A stretch of DNA of 64,000 nt from Ignavibacteriales bacterium (GTDB lineage Bacteria > Bacteroidota > Ignavibacteria > UBA10030 > SZUA-254): contig JACRMQ010000003.1 in assembly GCA_016214905.1 (NCBI GenBank), positions 1-64,000 of the forward strand. Reading direction: 5' to 3'. The position numbers were made by a program, and so were the translations under genes. Positions 37,301-43,924 of this stretch are shown in pieces (the first letter of the stretch is position 1; each line of letters opens with the position of its first letter). The notes beneath the pieces are model-generated. The model searched no databases. It was given only the letters and a program-made list of their open reading frames with translations, and was not told the DNA's origin.

Positions 37301-37473
37301 TCAGAGTAAAACCGACCGAAAAACTTCGGTCAGCACTTTCTGGAATGAATGAATATATACAAAACGAAACGCTCGCCGTTGAAATCGGTGAAGAAGTGAA
37401 AGCGGATGAATTCAGCGCTGAACAAGATATCAACGGTGAAATTTGCTCAATCACTATAGAAAGAGTATCTTAG
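34339..37473 (+). CDS. ileS: isoleucyl-tRNA synthetase, type 2, with GIHH signature
   Basis: This 1044-residue enzyme charges tRNA-Ile. Length, the KAGWDTHGLPVEIEVEK stretch and the eukaryote-like body match type 2 IleRS, the type linked to mupirocin resistance. The KMSKS loop is intact (590-594, QKMSKSKGN). The class I HIGH motif is altered: the text reads GRPGIHHVMSRT, so residues 55-58 are GIHH. Editing-domain residues such as WTTTPWTL and DDGSGIVHIAPAYG are present. The start is GTG 34339. The swapped signature has been reported in a subset of type 2 enzymes that are hyper-resistant to mupirocin. It is the fifth gene of the operon. Whether a second ileS exists elsewhere cannot be seen here. 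Confidence 0.96.
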   Translation: MFKELTDKINYSAIEIEILNFWKENKIFEKSVTEREGKSGFTFYEGPPTANGRPGIHHVMSRTLKDLVCRYKTMRGFQVHRKAGWDTHGLPVEIEVEKMLGFKHKDEIVKYGVSKFNEECKKSVWKYLGEWEKMTERMGYWVNLDDPYITFKNEYIESIWWALKQYYDKGLIYKGFKIQPYCPRCETPLSSHEVSLGYQDVKDPSIYVKMKVKGEENTFFLVWTTTPWTLISNVALAVNPNVEYVKIEHKGEKLILAEARLGVLEGEYTVLEKFKGNTIVGKEYERLYSYHSVNEKAWYVIEGDFVTTDDGSGIVHIAPAYGEDDYQVSRKYGLPAIHPVNKSGEFGDEVTEFANKFVKEADPEIIYNLKQRHLLYKKEMITHSYPHCWRCKTPLLYYARESWYIATTKYAARMVELNKTINWFPPEVGEGRFGNWLEENKDWSLSRDRFWGTPLPIWMCEECNAQKCVGSIAELKQGNNLSEPVDLHKPFVDDVTFNCSCGGTMKRTPELIDVWFDSGAMPFAQWHYPFENKELIDSGEQHPADFICEGVDQTRGWFYSLHSISTFLFDKPAYKNILVNDLILDNEGQKMSKSKGNTVDPFKIIEKYGADTTRWYLVATSPPWRPTLFDEEGLVEVQRKFFGTLLNTYAFFSLYANIDKFDYSGPQIPLAERQEIDRWIISALNTLIKNYDVAMDGYDVTKAARAISDFTIDQLSNWYVRRNRRRFWKNEMGSDKLAAYQTLYECLVVITKLMAPFAPFTAEELFKNLNSVTKKEKEISVHLSQIPIVNEDAVDLDLEARMEKAERIVSLVRAIRNKSNLKVRQPLARLIIPVFNEKDKEVVSKMEDVILDEINVKKIEYVSDDSGIVHKSIKPNFKSLGPKHGKSVQPVAAAIRNFGTAEIKEIEQKGSITINLNGGGTVIARDDVEIIHEDIKGWVVESDSNTTVALDIELTDELINEGIAREFVNRVQNMRKDAGFDVTDRIRLRVKPTEKLRSALSGMNEYIQNETLAVEIGEEVKADEFSAEQDINGEICSITIERVS

Positions 37474-37507
37474 ACATAATTTTTTTATTTGAAGGGGAAG
37501 AAATATC

Positions 37508-38062
37508 ATGGCAAAGACGAAAAAAAATACCGTTATCGCCGATAAGACGATAAACTTGATGAAAGAAAGAGCGAAAAAACGGAAAATCGCTTCGGCGAAA
37601 CCTAAAGTTGCGGCTAAACCAAAACCTAGACCTCGACCGGTTGTAAAACAGGCACCTGCAAAAGTGGAACCACCAAAGCCGGTGAGCAGGGCACGCTATT
37701 CGAAAGAAGACCTGGCGCACTTTAAATCAATTATTCTCGAGAAGAAAAAAGAAATTGCCGAAGAATTAGAAACCTTGCGCGATACCATGATGGATTCCCA
37801 GACAGGCGAGTATGCCACGGAGAATTCCACCTATTCAACGCACATGGAACAAGGCACCGACGCGATGGAGAGGGAAAAAACTTTCATGTTCGCATCGCGT
37901 GAAGGAAAATTTTTGAATTATTTGGAAGACGCTCTTGTTCGTATTGAGAAAGGTGAATACGGCCGTTGTACTGTTTGCAGTAAGTTGATAGAAAAAGAGC
38001 GGCTTGAGGCGGTACCTCACGCACAGCAATGTGTGCAGTGCAAAATGAAGATGCGAAAATAA
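37508..38062 (+). CDS. DksA/TraR family zinc-finger protein
   Basis: This 184-residue protein has a basic, Pro/Lys/Ala-rich first 60 residues, unusual for short DksA proteins. A helical coiled-coil region over about 65-140 carries KEDLAHFKSIILEKKKEIAEEL and ATENSTYSTHMEQGTDAMEREKT. A C4 zinc finger follows (CTVCSKLIEKERLE and CVQCK, two CxxC pairs). The family binds RNA polymerase through its secondary channel. DksA proteins act with ppGpp to tune transcription. A good ribosome site is not obvious. It lies 34 bases after ileS and 12 bases before lspA. Confidence 0.9.
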   Translation: MAKTKKNTVIADKTINLMKERAKKRKIASAKPKVAAKPKPRPRPVVKQAPAKVEPPKPVSRARYSKEDLAHFKSIILEKKKEIAEELETLRDTMMDSQTGEYATENSTYSTHMEQGTDAMEREKTFMFASREGKFLNYLEDALVRIEKGEYGRCTVCSKLIEKERLEAVPHAQQCVQCKMKMRK

Positions 38063-38074
38063 CCGAACCTGATT

Positions 38075-38713
38075 GTGCGCGTTCTTTATTTCACCCTCGC
38101 TCTTCTTGTCTCCGATCAATTCACAAAATTATTGATCAAAGGGATTGATATTCCGTTTCTGGGAATTCATCATATCGGCTTGCCATACGGAACCAGTATC
38201 CCGATCCTCGGCGATTTCCTGCGGTTGACATACATCGAAAATCCCGGAATGGCGTTCGGTATAGACCTCGGCGGGAAATTATTTTTTTCCATCTTTTCAA
38301 TCATAGCCAGTGTCGGAATCGTCATTTACCTTTACAAAGTCCGTAAAGAAAATCTTTTGTTTCGAATTTCACTCGCGATGATTCTGGGCGGCGCTGTTGG
38401 AAATTTGATCGATCGTGTTTTCTACGGTGTGTTGTTTGGCGGCAAACAATTGTTTTATGGCAGCGTTGTGGACTTTATTGATGTCGATTTTTTCAACATA
38501 AATTTCTTCGGTTATCATATGAACCGTTGGCCCGTTTTCAATATTGCCGACGCATCCGTAACTTGTGGTGTAATATTGATGCTATTCGTCCACAGGAAAG
38601 TCGTTAGTGAAGGAAATTCCTCACAGCAATTGGCTGCTGTTGCCGACGATGGCAAAATTGTAACGCAAGATCTTCCCCCCGCATCCGCCCAATCCAACTC
38701 CACACAACCGTGA
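38075..38713 (+). CDS. lspA: lipoprotein signal peptidase (signal peptidase II)
   Basis: This inner-membrane aspartyl protease cleaves prolipoproteins after lipid modification. Four helices are predicted. The conserved blocks are LTYIENPGMAFGI, GGAVGNLIDRVFYG, VVDFIDVDF with catalytic Asp133, and FNIADASVTCG with catalytic Asp159. The C-terminal 40 residues are an extra, low-complexity tail (AADDGKIVTQDL, then Pro/Ser/Gln). The start is GTG 38075. Its TGA overlaps the GTG start of rluD by four bases. It serves lipoproteins such as the TatT protein at 23074. Confidence 0.95.
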   Translation: MRVLYFTLALLVSDQFTKLLIKGIDIPFLGIHHIGLPYGTSIPILGDFLRLTYIENPGMAFGIDLGGKLFFSIFSIIASVGIVIYLYKVRKENLLFRISLAMILGGAVGNLIDRVFYGVLFGGKQLFYGSVVDFIDVDFFNINFFGYHMNRWPVFNIADASVTCGVILMLFVHRKVVSEGNSSQQLAAVADDGKIVTQDLPPASAQSNSTQP

Positions 38714-39699
38714 CGACTATGTCGTCCCGCGAATTCGATATAATAATTCCTCCGGGAAAAGTCAAAGAACGTCTCGATGTTTATCTCACTCACCATATCG
38801 AGAATGCAACCCGCTCTAAAGTTCAGCAGGGAATCAAAGAAGGATTCATAACCGTTGACGGTAAGAAAGTAAAGGTAAGCCATACGGTTGCCCCGGGAGA
38901 AGTGATACATATTATCATTCCAAAACCACCCGCGCCCGATGTTGTTGCCGAAAACATTCCGCTCGAAATTTTATTTGAAGACGATTATCTGCTCGTCGTC
39001 AACAAACCGGCAGGCATGGTTACTCACCCCGCGTACGGAAATTACACCGGCACGCTCGTCAATGCTTTGCTCCATCACTGCAACGATGGTCTTTCAACAA
39101 TAAACGATCAAACCCGTCCCGGTATTGTTCACCGGTTAGATAAAGATACTTCGGGTATAATCGTGATAGCTAAGAACGACACGGTTCATGCGCATCTTGC
39201 GAAACAATTTTCCAAACGGACTATCGATCGAGCTTACTGGGCTATTGTGTGGGGACGTTTTGAAAAAGGAAAGAAGTCGGGTTTGATTGATGCCGCGCTG
39301 GGCAGAAGTAAATCTGACAGAAAAAAGATTGCCGTGAGCGATACGGGTAAAGCCGCCGCGACTGAGTATGAAGTGCTGGAAGAGTTCGAATATCTTTCGC
39401 TCGTAAAATTAAAATTACGGACAGGGCGCACGCACCAGATACGCGTTCATCTTCACCATATAGGTCATCCTGTTTTCGGCGACCCGACTTACGGCGGCAG
39501 ACGCATTGCTTGGGGCGGCACGGAAAAAAAGAAAAAAGAAGAAGTGGGGCAATTTCTAAAAATTATTAACCGGCAAGCGTTGCATGCCAAGACGCTCGGA
39601 TTTATTCACCCCGTTACAAAAGAAACATTGCACTTCGAATCTCAACTGCCACCCGATTTTACAGAAATAATAAACCTCCTGCGGCATTCGTCACGCTGA
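38710..39699 (+). CDS. rluD: 23S rRNA pseudouridine synthase (RluD family)
   Basis: This 329-residue enzyme has an N-terminal S4 RNA-binding domain (VKERLDVYLTHHIENATRSKVQQGI) and an RluA-type catalytic domain. The catalytic domain has VVNKPAGMVTHPAYG, the active-site HRLDKDTSG (Asp144), LKLRTGRTHQIRVHL and HPVFGDPTYGG. The start at GTG 38710 overlaps lspA by four bases; ATG 38719 is an alternative. The last codons, Ser-Arg-stop, lie inside a repeated palindrome (39691-39728), so the gene's 3' end was formed by or trimmed into that repeat. It ends the operon. Confidence 0.93.
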   Translation: MTTMSSREFDIIIPPGKVKERLDVYLTHHIENATRSKVQQGIKEGFITVDGKKVKVSHTVAPGEVIHIIIPKPPAPDVVAENIPLEILFEDDYLLVVNKPAGMVTHPAYGNYTGTLVNALLHHCNDGLSTINDQTRPGIVHRLDKDTSGIIVIAKNDTVHAHLAKQFSKRTIDRAYWAIVWGRFEKGKKSGLIDAALGRSKSDRKKIAVSDTGKAAATEYEVLEEFEYLSLVKLKLRTGRTHQIRVHLHHIGHPVFGDPTYGGRRIAWGGTEKKKKEEVGQFLKIINRQALHAKTLGFIHPVTKETLHFESQLPPDFTEIINLLRHSSR

Positions 39700-39728
39700 G
39701 TCCCGCAAGATGCGGGATCGAAGCGTGA
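39691..39728. repeat. palindromic repeat at the rluD 3' end
   Basis: The outer arms TCACGCT (39691-39697) and AGCGTGA (39722-39728) enclose an inner CCCGCA/TGCGGG hairpin. The outer frame TCACGCTGAG...TCGAAGCGTGA recurs at 43756-43780 with a different centre, so it is a repeat family. It supplies the rluD stop codon. Confidence 0.75.
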
Positions 39729-39762
39729 GCTTGTTAGAGCTGACCAAAAAGAAAAATCCTCT

Positions 39763-39848
39763 GGTAGCCGCAGACTTTACGTCTGCGAGGGCATCGCAGA
39801 AACGCAACCTGTCCCAATGGGATGCCTTTGGCAAAGGTTGCGGCTACC
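39763..39848. repeat. compound inverted repeat
   Basis: The outer arms GGTAGCCGC (39763-39771) and GCGGCTACC (39840-39848) are a perfect 9-bp match. Inside, CGCAGAC (39769-39775) pairs with GTCTGCG (39781-39787). It is a second repeat family, unlike its neighbours, in the same gap. Confidence 0.7.
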
Positions 39849-39857
39849 ACCAATTCT

Positions 39858-40115
39858 TACTTGCGGGTGTTTCGGCACGCAGGCGCGCGGGAGAGACAAT
39901 ACAATATATTTATAAGTAAAAAGCCACTTGTCATTCCCGTGAAAACGGGAATCCAGACGAAAGGAATAACCTATTCTTGATTTCCGCCTAAAACGTGTCT
40001 GCACGCCGCAGTACCTACTTGCGGGTGTTTCGGCACGCAGGCATGCGGGAGTGACAATAAAAGATGTTCGTAAAGAAAAAAACCACTTGTCATTCCCGTG
40101 AAAACGGGAATTCAG
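39858..40115. repeat. two imperfect 100-base direct repeats
   Basis: Unit 1 (39858-39956) and unit 2 (40016-40115) agree almost fully over their first 40 and last 37 bases. The shared first part begins TACTTGCGGGTGTTTCGGCA. The shared last part contains the palindrome TCCCGTGAAAACGGGA. A unique 59-base spacer lies between. With two units only, unequal ends and no spacer set, this is not a CRISPR. Confidence 0.85.
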
Positions 40116-40134
40116 AACATATGGAAGTGATAGC

Positions 40135-40163
40135 TTGACACTTCCCCCAATTCCTCGTATATT
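40135..40163 (+). promoter_or_regulatory. near-consensus sigma70 promoter
   Basis: TTGACA (40135-40140), a 17-base spacer, and TATATT (40158-40163) give one of the best promoter matches in the window. It starts 20 bases after the second direct repeat and points toward the DoxX gene. The leader of about 80 bases contains the hairpin at 40178. Confidence 0.65.
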
Positions 40164-40177
40164 TTCAGCATACTGAA

Positions 40178-40214
40178 TTCTTCGTGTGGCTCTGTAAAAG
40201 AATTACACGAAGAA
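40178..40214 (+). promoter_or_regulatory. leader hairpin upstream of the DoxX gene
   Basis: TTCTTCGTGT (40178-40187) and ACACGAAGAA (40205-40214) form a perfect 10-bp stem with a 17-base loop. ACACGAAG recurs at 40216. The hairpin falls in the predicted 5' leader, before the GGAG ribosome site near 40237. It has no T-run, so it may be a regulatory or stabilising structure. Confidence 0.45.
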
Positions 40215-40248
40215 ACACGAAGTGAGATAAAAAACCGGAGATAAAAAA

Positions 40249-40623
40249 ATGAAAATAGCATTAATAATTGTTCGCAGCTTAATGGGACTTCTGTTCCTGT
40301 TTTCTTCCATTACATTTCTGTTCAAACTCATCACTCCGCCTGAGCCGACGGGCACTATGAAAATATTCAGCGACGGACTTGAAGCATCGGTTTACCTTTT
40401 GCCGACTGTGAAAATAATCGAGTTGATTTGCGGCATTGCTTTTCTCTCGGGAAGGTTTGTCCCTCTCGCGGCGGTGTTGATTTCACCCATTATAATAAAT
40501 ATATTTTTCATTCATGCTTTTCTTGCTCCTGAGGGACTACCGGTTGCGATATTTTTGGTTTTGGCAAACTTGTTCATTGCCTATAACTACCGCGAAAGTT
40601 ACAAGCCGTTATTAAAGATTTGA
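40249..40623 (+). CDS. DoxX family membrane protein
   Basis: This 124-residue protein has four membrane helices. The typical DoxX start is IALIIVRSLMGLLFLFSSITFLF, and the end is ANLFIAYNYRESYKPLL. The family is linked to redox or quinone-related membrane functions, but the precise role is unknown. GGAG eight bases before ATG supports the start. It stands alone after a region of repeats and behind a strong promoter, so it is likely its own transcript. Confidence 0.85.
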   Translation: MKIALIIVRSLMGLLFLFSSITFLFKLITPPEPTGTMKIFSDGLEASVYLLPTVKIIELICGIAFLSGRFVPLAAVLISPIIINIFFIHAFLAPEGLPVAIFLVLANLFIAYNYRESYKPLLKI

Positions 40624-40675
40624 GTTTGAATTATTAAAACTTTATATTCTACGCAAACAGAATAATAACAATAAA

Positions 40676-40743
40676 ACATATGGAATCTACCATACACACT
40701 ACGTGCTTATCCTTCTCTGGTGGATCTGATAGCACGCCATATG
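40676..40743 (+). other. compact structured element, possible pseudoknot
   Basis: Three complementary pairs interlock within 68 bases. The outer pair is CATATGG/CCATATG (40677-40683 with 40737-40743). The second is ATCTACCA/TGGTGGAT (40685-40692 with 40718-40725). The third is CGTGCT/AGCACG (40702-40707 with 40731-40736). The second and third cross, which is the layout of a pseudoknot, or of two mutually exclusive folds. It lies 43 bases before the HNH gene. Chance pairing is possible. Confidence 0.35.
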
Positions 40744-40785
40744 ACAGTATAATTAATAGTTAGCCCGCCATATAAGAGGAAAACA

Positions 40786-41874
40786 ATGCCATTTGGTTCG
40801 AAAGTTAAAACTGAAATGTTTATTAAATGCGGTCGACTTTGCTGCCTTTGTCTTAAACAATGTGGTACAAACATTGAAGCTGCTCATATTATTGATGAAT
40901 CAGATGGAGGACCAAATGAATTTGATAATGGAATTCCAGTATGCTTCGATTGTCATCAAGAAATAGGCGCTTATAACAAGAAGCATCCTATAGGAAATAA
41001 ATTACAACCAAAAGAATTGAAAGCGCGACGTGATCGTATATATATGTTAGTTGAATCAGGCACAATTTACGCTCAGGTAATTGCGGAACGCTCTAGGATT
41101 TCAAATGCAACTGCCAAATACCCAGAACTGGAGGCAAATTCATCTCAACCTAATCCTTCAAAGGAAGCAAAGCAGTATTTACAATTGTTACTGTCGGATG
41201 AAATATCAGCAACAACTATTGTAACCAAATTATCTTTGCTCAACAATGCAGATCAGGCATATGTTGTTGATTCTCTCTTGTCAGCACTTCCTTCAAAGAA
41301 GAATGCAATATCTTTATTAGCGCGAATTGCCCAAAGTAATATTTCTTCTGCATCTCAGGTATTATTAATACTTGAGCAATCCGTAAGATCTATAACGCTA
41401 TTAGGTGACGCTTCTTCAAAAGCGGAATTATTAAAAGAGGTACCACCAGATTCTCTGTCTTCATTATCTGAAGATTTACGAATTGTCTTCTTTGAAGATC
41501 TAATTGCAATCATCAATCATGATCAATATGAACAAGTAAACTTGATATGTCCTGCATTAATTGGACATCAAAATTCTGTGCCTTCGTCACTTTACGGTAG
41601 CTTTGTAATTGCTTTGCTTGATCAAGCAAAATCCGTTTCATTTAAAGGTGCTCCAGCGGCGAGGCAAATTCTAAACAATTTGCCGGAAAATATGGTGCGT
41701 GCCGGTCTTAAAATAATTGATAAGGAATATTTAAGTTGGAATATGCATAATAAATACGTAACAACATTTATTAGAAGCAATTTAAAGTATGCAGAATCAG
41801 ATAATCGAAAACTATTAAAGGATTTTACCGACTTATCTGGACGTGAATTTTTATTCAAATATGAGTCTGACTAA
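40786..41874 (+). CDS. HNH-type nuclease domain protein with long helical tail
   Basis: The first 75 residues of this 362-residue protein form a zinc-ribbon HNH motif. They carry CCLC (Cys19, Cys22), AAHIIDESDGG with His34, EFDNGIPVCFDCHQEI with Asn48, Cys53, Cys56 and His57, then KKHPIGNK. The remaining 285 residues are mostly helical and match no family I recognise. HNH folds cut DNA or RNA, and such fusions are common in mobile and defence genes. A ribosome site AGAGGA six bases before ATG is good. The gene is flanked by a structured element upstream and an attC-like repeat downstream. Base use is more AT-rich than in the housekeeping genes, which hints at transfer. Confidence 0.72.
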   Translation: MPFGSKVKTEMFIKCGRLCCLCLKQCGTNIEAAHIIDESDGGPNEFDNGIPVCFDCHQEIGAYNKKHPIGNKLQPKELKARRDRIYMLVESGTIYAQVIAERSRISNATAKYPELEANSSQPNPSKEAKQYLQLLLSDEISATTIVTKLSLLNNADQAYVVDSLLSALPSKKNAISLLARIAQSNISSASQVLLILEQSVRSITLLGDASSKAELLKEVPPDSLSSLSEDLRIVFFEDLIAIINHDQYEQVNLICPALIGHQNSVPSSLYGSFVIALLDQAKSVSFKGAPAARQILNNLPENMVRAGLKIIDKEYLSWNMHNKYVTTFIRSNLKYAESDNRKLLKDFTDLSGREFLFKYESD

Positions 41875-41886
41875 TTATTGTTAGCT

Positions 41887-42053
41887 GGCTAACCAGTCGC
41901 TCAACCTGACGTGGTAACCGCTCACGCTCTTAGATTGAAAGTGTTGAGTTTTCAAATTACAACATACAATACGAACGTAGATTTTAAATTTAAAAACATA
42001 ATTCAATGCGCTGGAACGTTTACACGCAGCTTAGCTCCAGTCCTTTAGCTGCC
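41887..42053. repeat. attC-like imperfect inverted repeat
   Basis: A left half GGCTAACCAGTCGCTCAACC (41887-41906, continuing TGAC) resembles the R''-L'' part of integron attC sites. A right half near CAGCTTAGCTCCAG...TTTAGCTGCC (42027-42053) is its imperfect reverse complement. Between the halves lie about 100 AT-rich bases. The right core TTTAGCT differs from GTTRRRY at two places, so the site is degenerate at best. The spacing of ORF, palindrome and ORF fits gene cassettes. Confidence 0.35.
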
Positions 42054-42072
42054 GACACAAGATGAGAACAAA

Positions 42073-43065
42073 ATGAACACATACATATTCTTTTCTCAAT
42101 TTTCGTTAGCCGTTGTTCTATTCTTTGTAACTAATTGGATAGGCAAGCATTCTCTATCTTTTGGTTATATGCAATTATCAATGTTTTTCAAATCTGATGA
42201 AGCACCTATTTTCAATCTTCTAGTTAGAATTCTAACACCTGTAGTATTTATTATTCTCGTTACAACTTTATTTTATCAATTTAATCTTGATGCGTTTACT
42301 GTCAATATCTACTATGTGGTCGTCTATTATTTTGCCTTCCGAATACTATTTAATCTTTTTGCTGGCCGAACACGACTAATAAATTGGCCAATGCAATTAC
42401 TTCACTTTACGGTGACATTTGCCATAACATTTTATATTTATGATAAAATTCTTCGAGTAAAGGCTAATATTCTACCGGATTTCAGTTCTATAAGTAATGA
42501 ATTATGGATCATCATAATTATCTTTCTATATGAGCTATTCAACAAAATGAGCTTCTCTGATGAACGAACTCGAAAACGGAAGGAGAGTTATCTTCATCAT
42601 CGTTATAATCTTTATAAATCTAAATACCATTCAATTATCCGATCAATCACAAACAATGATAAAGTTGAAGCATTAATATTTTCAATCATGCTTTATGAAG
42701 CGTTTAACCGTCCTAAGGCATATCGCATAGTTGAAGCTATTACTTTCAAACTTGGCATATCAAAAACACTCGGTATTATGCAAGTCAAAACAAAAAAATA
42801 TCTTTCCGATGAAGAAAGTGTTAAACTCGGGACTAAAAAAGTAGTTGATGATTTGATGACTATTCTTTCTGAGCAACCAAAAGAATATTGGGAGAGAGAA
42901 TGGGCAGATTGGGATTTGTTAAGAAAAATAATTGCTAAATACAATGGCAGCCAACAGTATTTATCCGAAATCGAGACTCTTCAGGGGTTGGTTCTACAAC
43001 ATTTTTATCCAAAGACAAAACATAGATATATTGATGGACCGAAGATAGTCATTGAAAATAGTTAA
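42073..43065 (+). CDS. membrane protein with lytic-transglycosylase-like domain
   Basis: The first 160 residues of this 330-residue protein hold four or five membrane helices. The C-terminal cytoplasmic or periplasmic half has three motifs spaced like a lysozyme-fold transglycosylase: LYEAFNRP with Glu209, TLGIMQVKTKK with GIMQ at 234-237, and AKYNGSQQY at 289-293. In lytic transglycosylases these are E-S-x-F-x-P, G-x-M-Q and Y-N-x-G. The match is by motif only, and Ala replaces Ser next to Glu. I recognise no full-length family. It follows the attC-like element and precedes a cupin gene. A peptidoglycan-cutting or cell-killing role is inference. Confidence 0.65.
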   Translation: MNTYIFFSQFSLAVVLFFVTNWIGKHSLSFGYMQLSMFFKSDEAPIFNLLVRILTPVVFIILVTTLFYQFNLDAFTVNIYYVVVYYFAFRILFNLFAGRTRLINWPMQLLHFTVTFAITFYIYDKILRVKANILPDFSSISNELWIIIIIFLYELFNKMSFSDERTRKRKESYLHHRYNLYKSKYHSIIRSITNNDKVEALIFSIMLYEAFNRPKAYRIVEAITFKLGISKTLGIMQVKTKKYLSDEESVKLGTKKVVDDLMTILSEQPKEYWEREWADWDLLRKIIAKYNGSQQYLSEIETLQGLVLQHFYPKTKHRYIDGPKIVIENS

Positions 43066-43144
43066 GCAGAAAAAAGTATGGTAAAGCTAACCATGCAAAT
43101 ATAGTTATCAGTCTTAACAAGAATTTTACTCAGGATTTTCATCT

Positions 43145-43507
43145 ATGCCAAAATTAATATCACAACCTACGATCATCAATGCTGCTGGTAATTTGCCAAA
43201 ACGTATTGAAGAGTATATTGGTCATGTAAATTCCGGGCATAGTGCGGTAAGCGTGGCAAGAATGATCGCACCAGTAGGCTGGGTTGAACCGGGCCAGCGA
43301 CCTGAATTTCAGGAGATCACTGTCATGTTGCGTGGGCGTTTGAAAGTGGAACATAAAGGTGGAATTATAGAAGTAAACGCGGGCCAAGCTATTGTTACAG
43401 AACCCGGTGAGTGGGTGCGATACAGTACACCGTACGAAGGCGGAGCCGAGTATATTGCCGTTTGCCTTCCGGCATTCTCCCCAACCATCGTGAATCGAGA
43501 TAAATGA
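43145..43507 (+). CDS. small cupin-domain protein
   Basis: This 120-residue single cupin barrel has PGQRPEFQEITVMLRGRLKVEH, where the Glu after Gln fits the first metal motif, and GQAIVTEPGEWVRYSTP for the second. The usual His ligands are partly missing: the first motif has no H-x-H. It may bind metal weakly or a small ligand only. It stands alone, 80 bases after the preceding gene. Function is not known. Confidence 0.8.
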   Translation: MPKLISQPTIINAAGNLPKRIEEYIGHVNSGHSAVSVARMIAPVGWVEPGQRPEFQEITVMLRGRLKVEHKGGIIEVNAGQAIVTEPGEWVRYSTPYEGGAEYIAVCLPAFSPTIVNRDK

Positions 43508-43575
43508 TTTTTTTTGTCAAAGCCGTTATTTAATCAGCGGTTCAATTACAATATTAATAACTACGAGGAAATAAA

Positions 43576-43711
43576 ATGAAAAGCGTAACAACAATAATCT
43601 TCAGTTTGTTTTTTGTACCGGCAATTTTTAATCTCTCTTTCACCCGTCGCATCTAATGACGCGGAAGATGGCAAGGCAAAGAACCGTCGTGTGGAATTGG
43701 TTAAACAGTGA
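43576..43711 (+). pseudogene. collapsed OmpA-family gene remnant
   Basis: A good ribosome site (GAGGAA, seven bases before ATG 43576) leads into a signal peptide, MKSVTTIIFSLFFVPAI. It is followed by a frame change near 43630. In the shifted frame the text reads SPVASNDAEDGKAKNRRVELVKQ then stop at 43711, which is the C-terminal end of OmpA-like domains. The whole middle of the gene is gone. Only the first 26 codons read in frame before a stop (43654-43656). This is a deletion remnant, not an active gene. Confidence 0.72.
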
Positions 43712-43755
43712 TAACTAAAGACAACTGAAAAATTGTTTAAGAAAAAGCAAACTTG

Positions 43756-43821
43756 TCACGCTGAGCTTGTCGAAGCGTGAAATTGGATTAACATGTCATG
43801 GTTCGACAGGCTCACCATGAC
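43756..43821. repeat. paired facing palindromes
   Basis: Hairpin 1 is TCACGCT (43756-43762) with AGCGTGA (43774-43780). Hairpin 2 is GTCATGGT (43795-43802) with ACCATGAC (43814-43821). Their loops, GAGCTTGTCGA and TCGACAGGCTC, are near-complementary to each other. The first frame repeats the element at 39691. The rest of the 43712-43924 gap holds no gene. Confidence 0.75.
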
Positions 43822-43924
43822 TATTATTCTATTTTTCAGATGTCTCCACTAGTAAATAGCATTAAACGCAACTAACCGGGATGTTTAAACGTAATACATA
43901 GGAACAAATAAAAAGGAATGTTAA

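Noticed and set aside
39858-40115. Direct repeats as a CRISPR array
   Set aside because: Only two units of about 100 bases exist, with a single spacer-like stretch and internal differences; no cas gene is in the window.
43654-43656. Short 26-codon frame at 43576 as a real small protein
   Set aside because: The sequence after the frame change encodes a diagnostic OmpA tail, so a broken gene explains it better.
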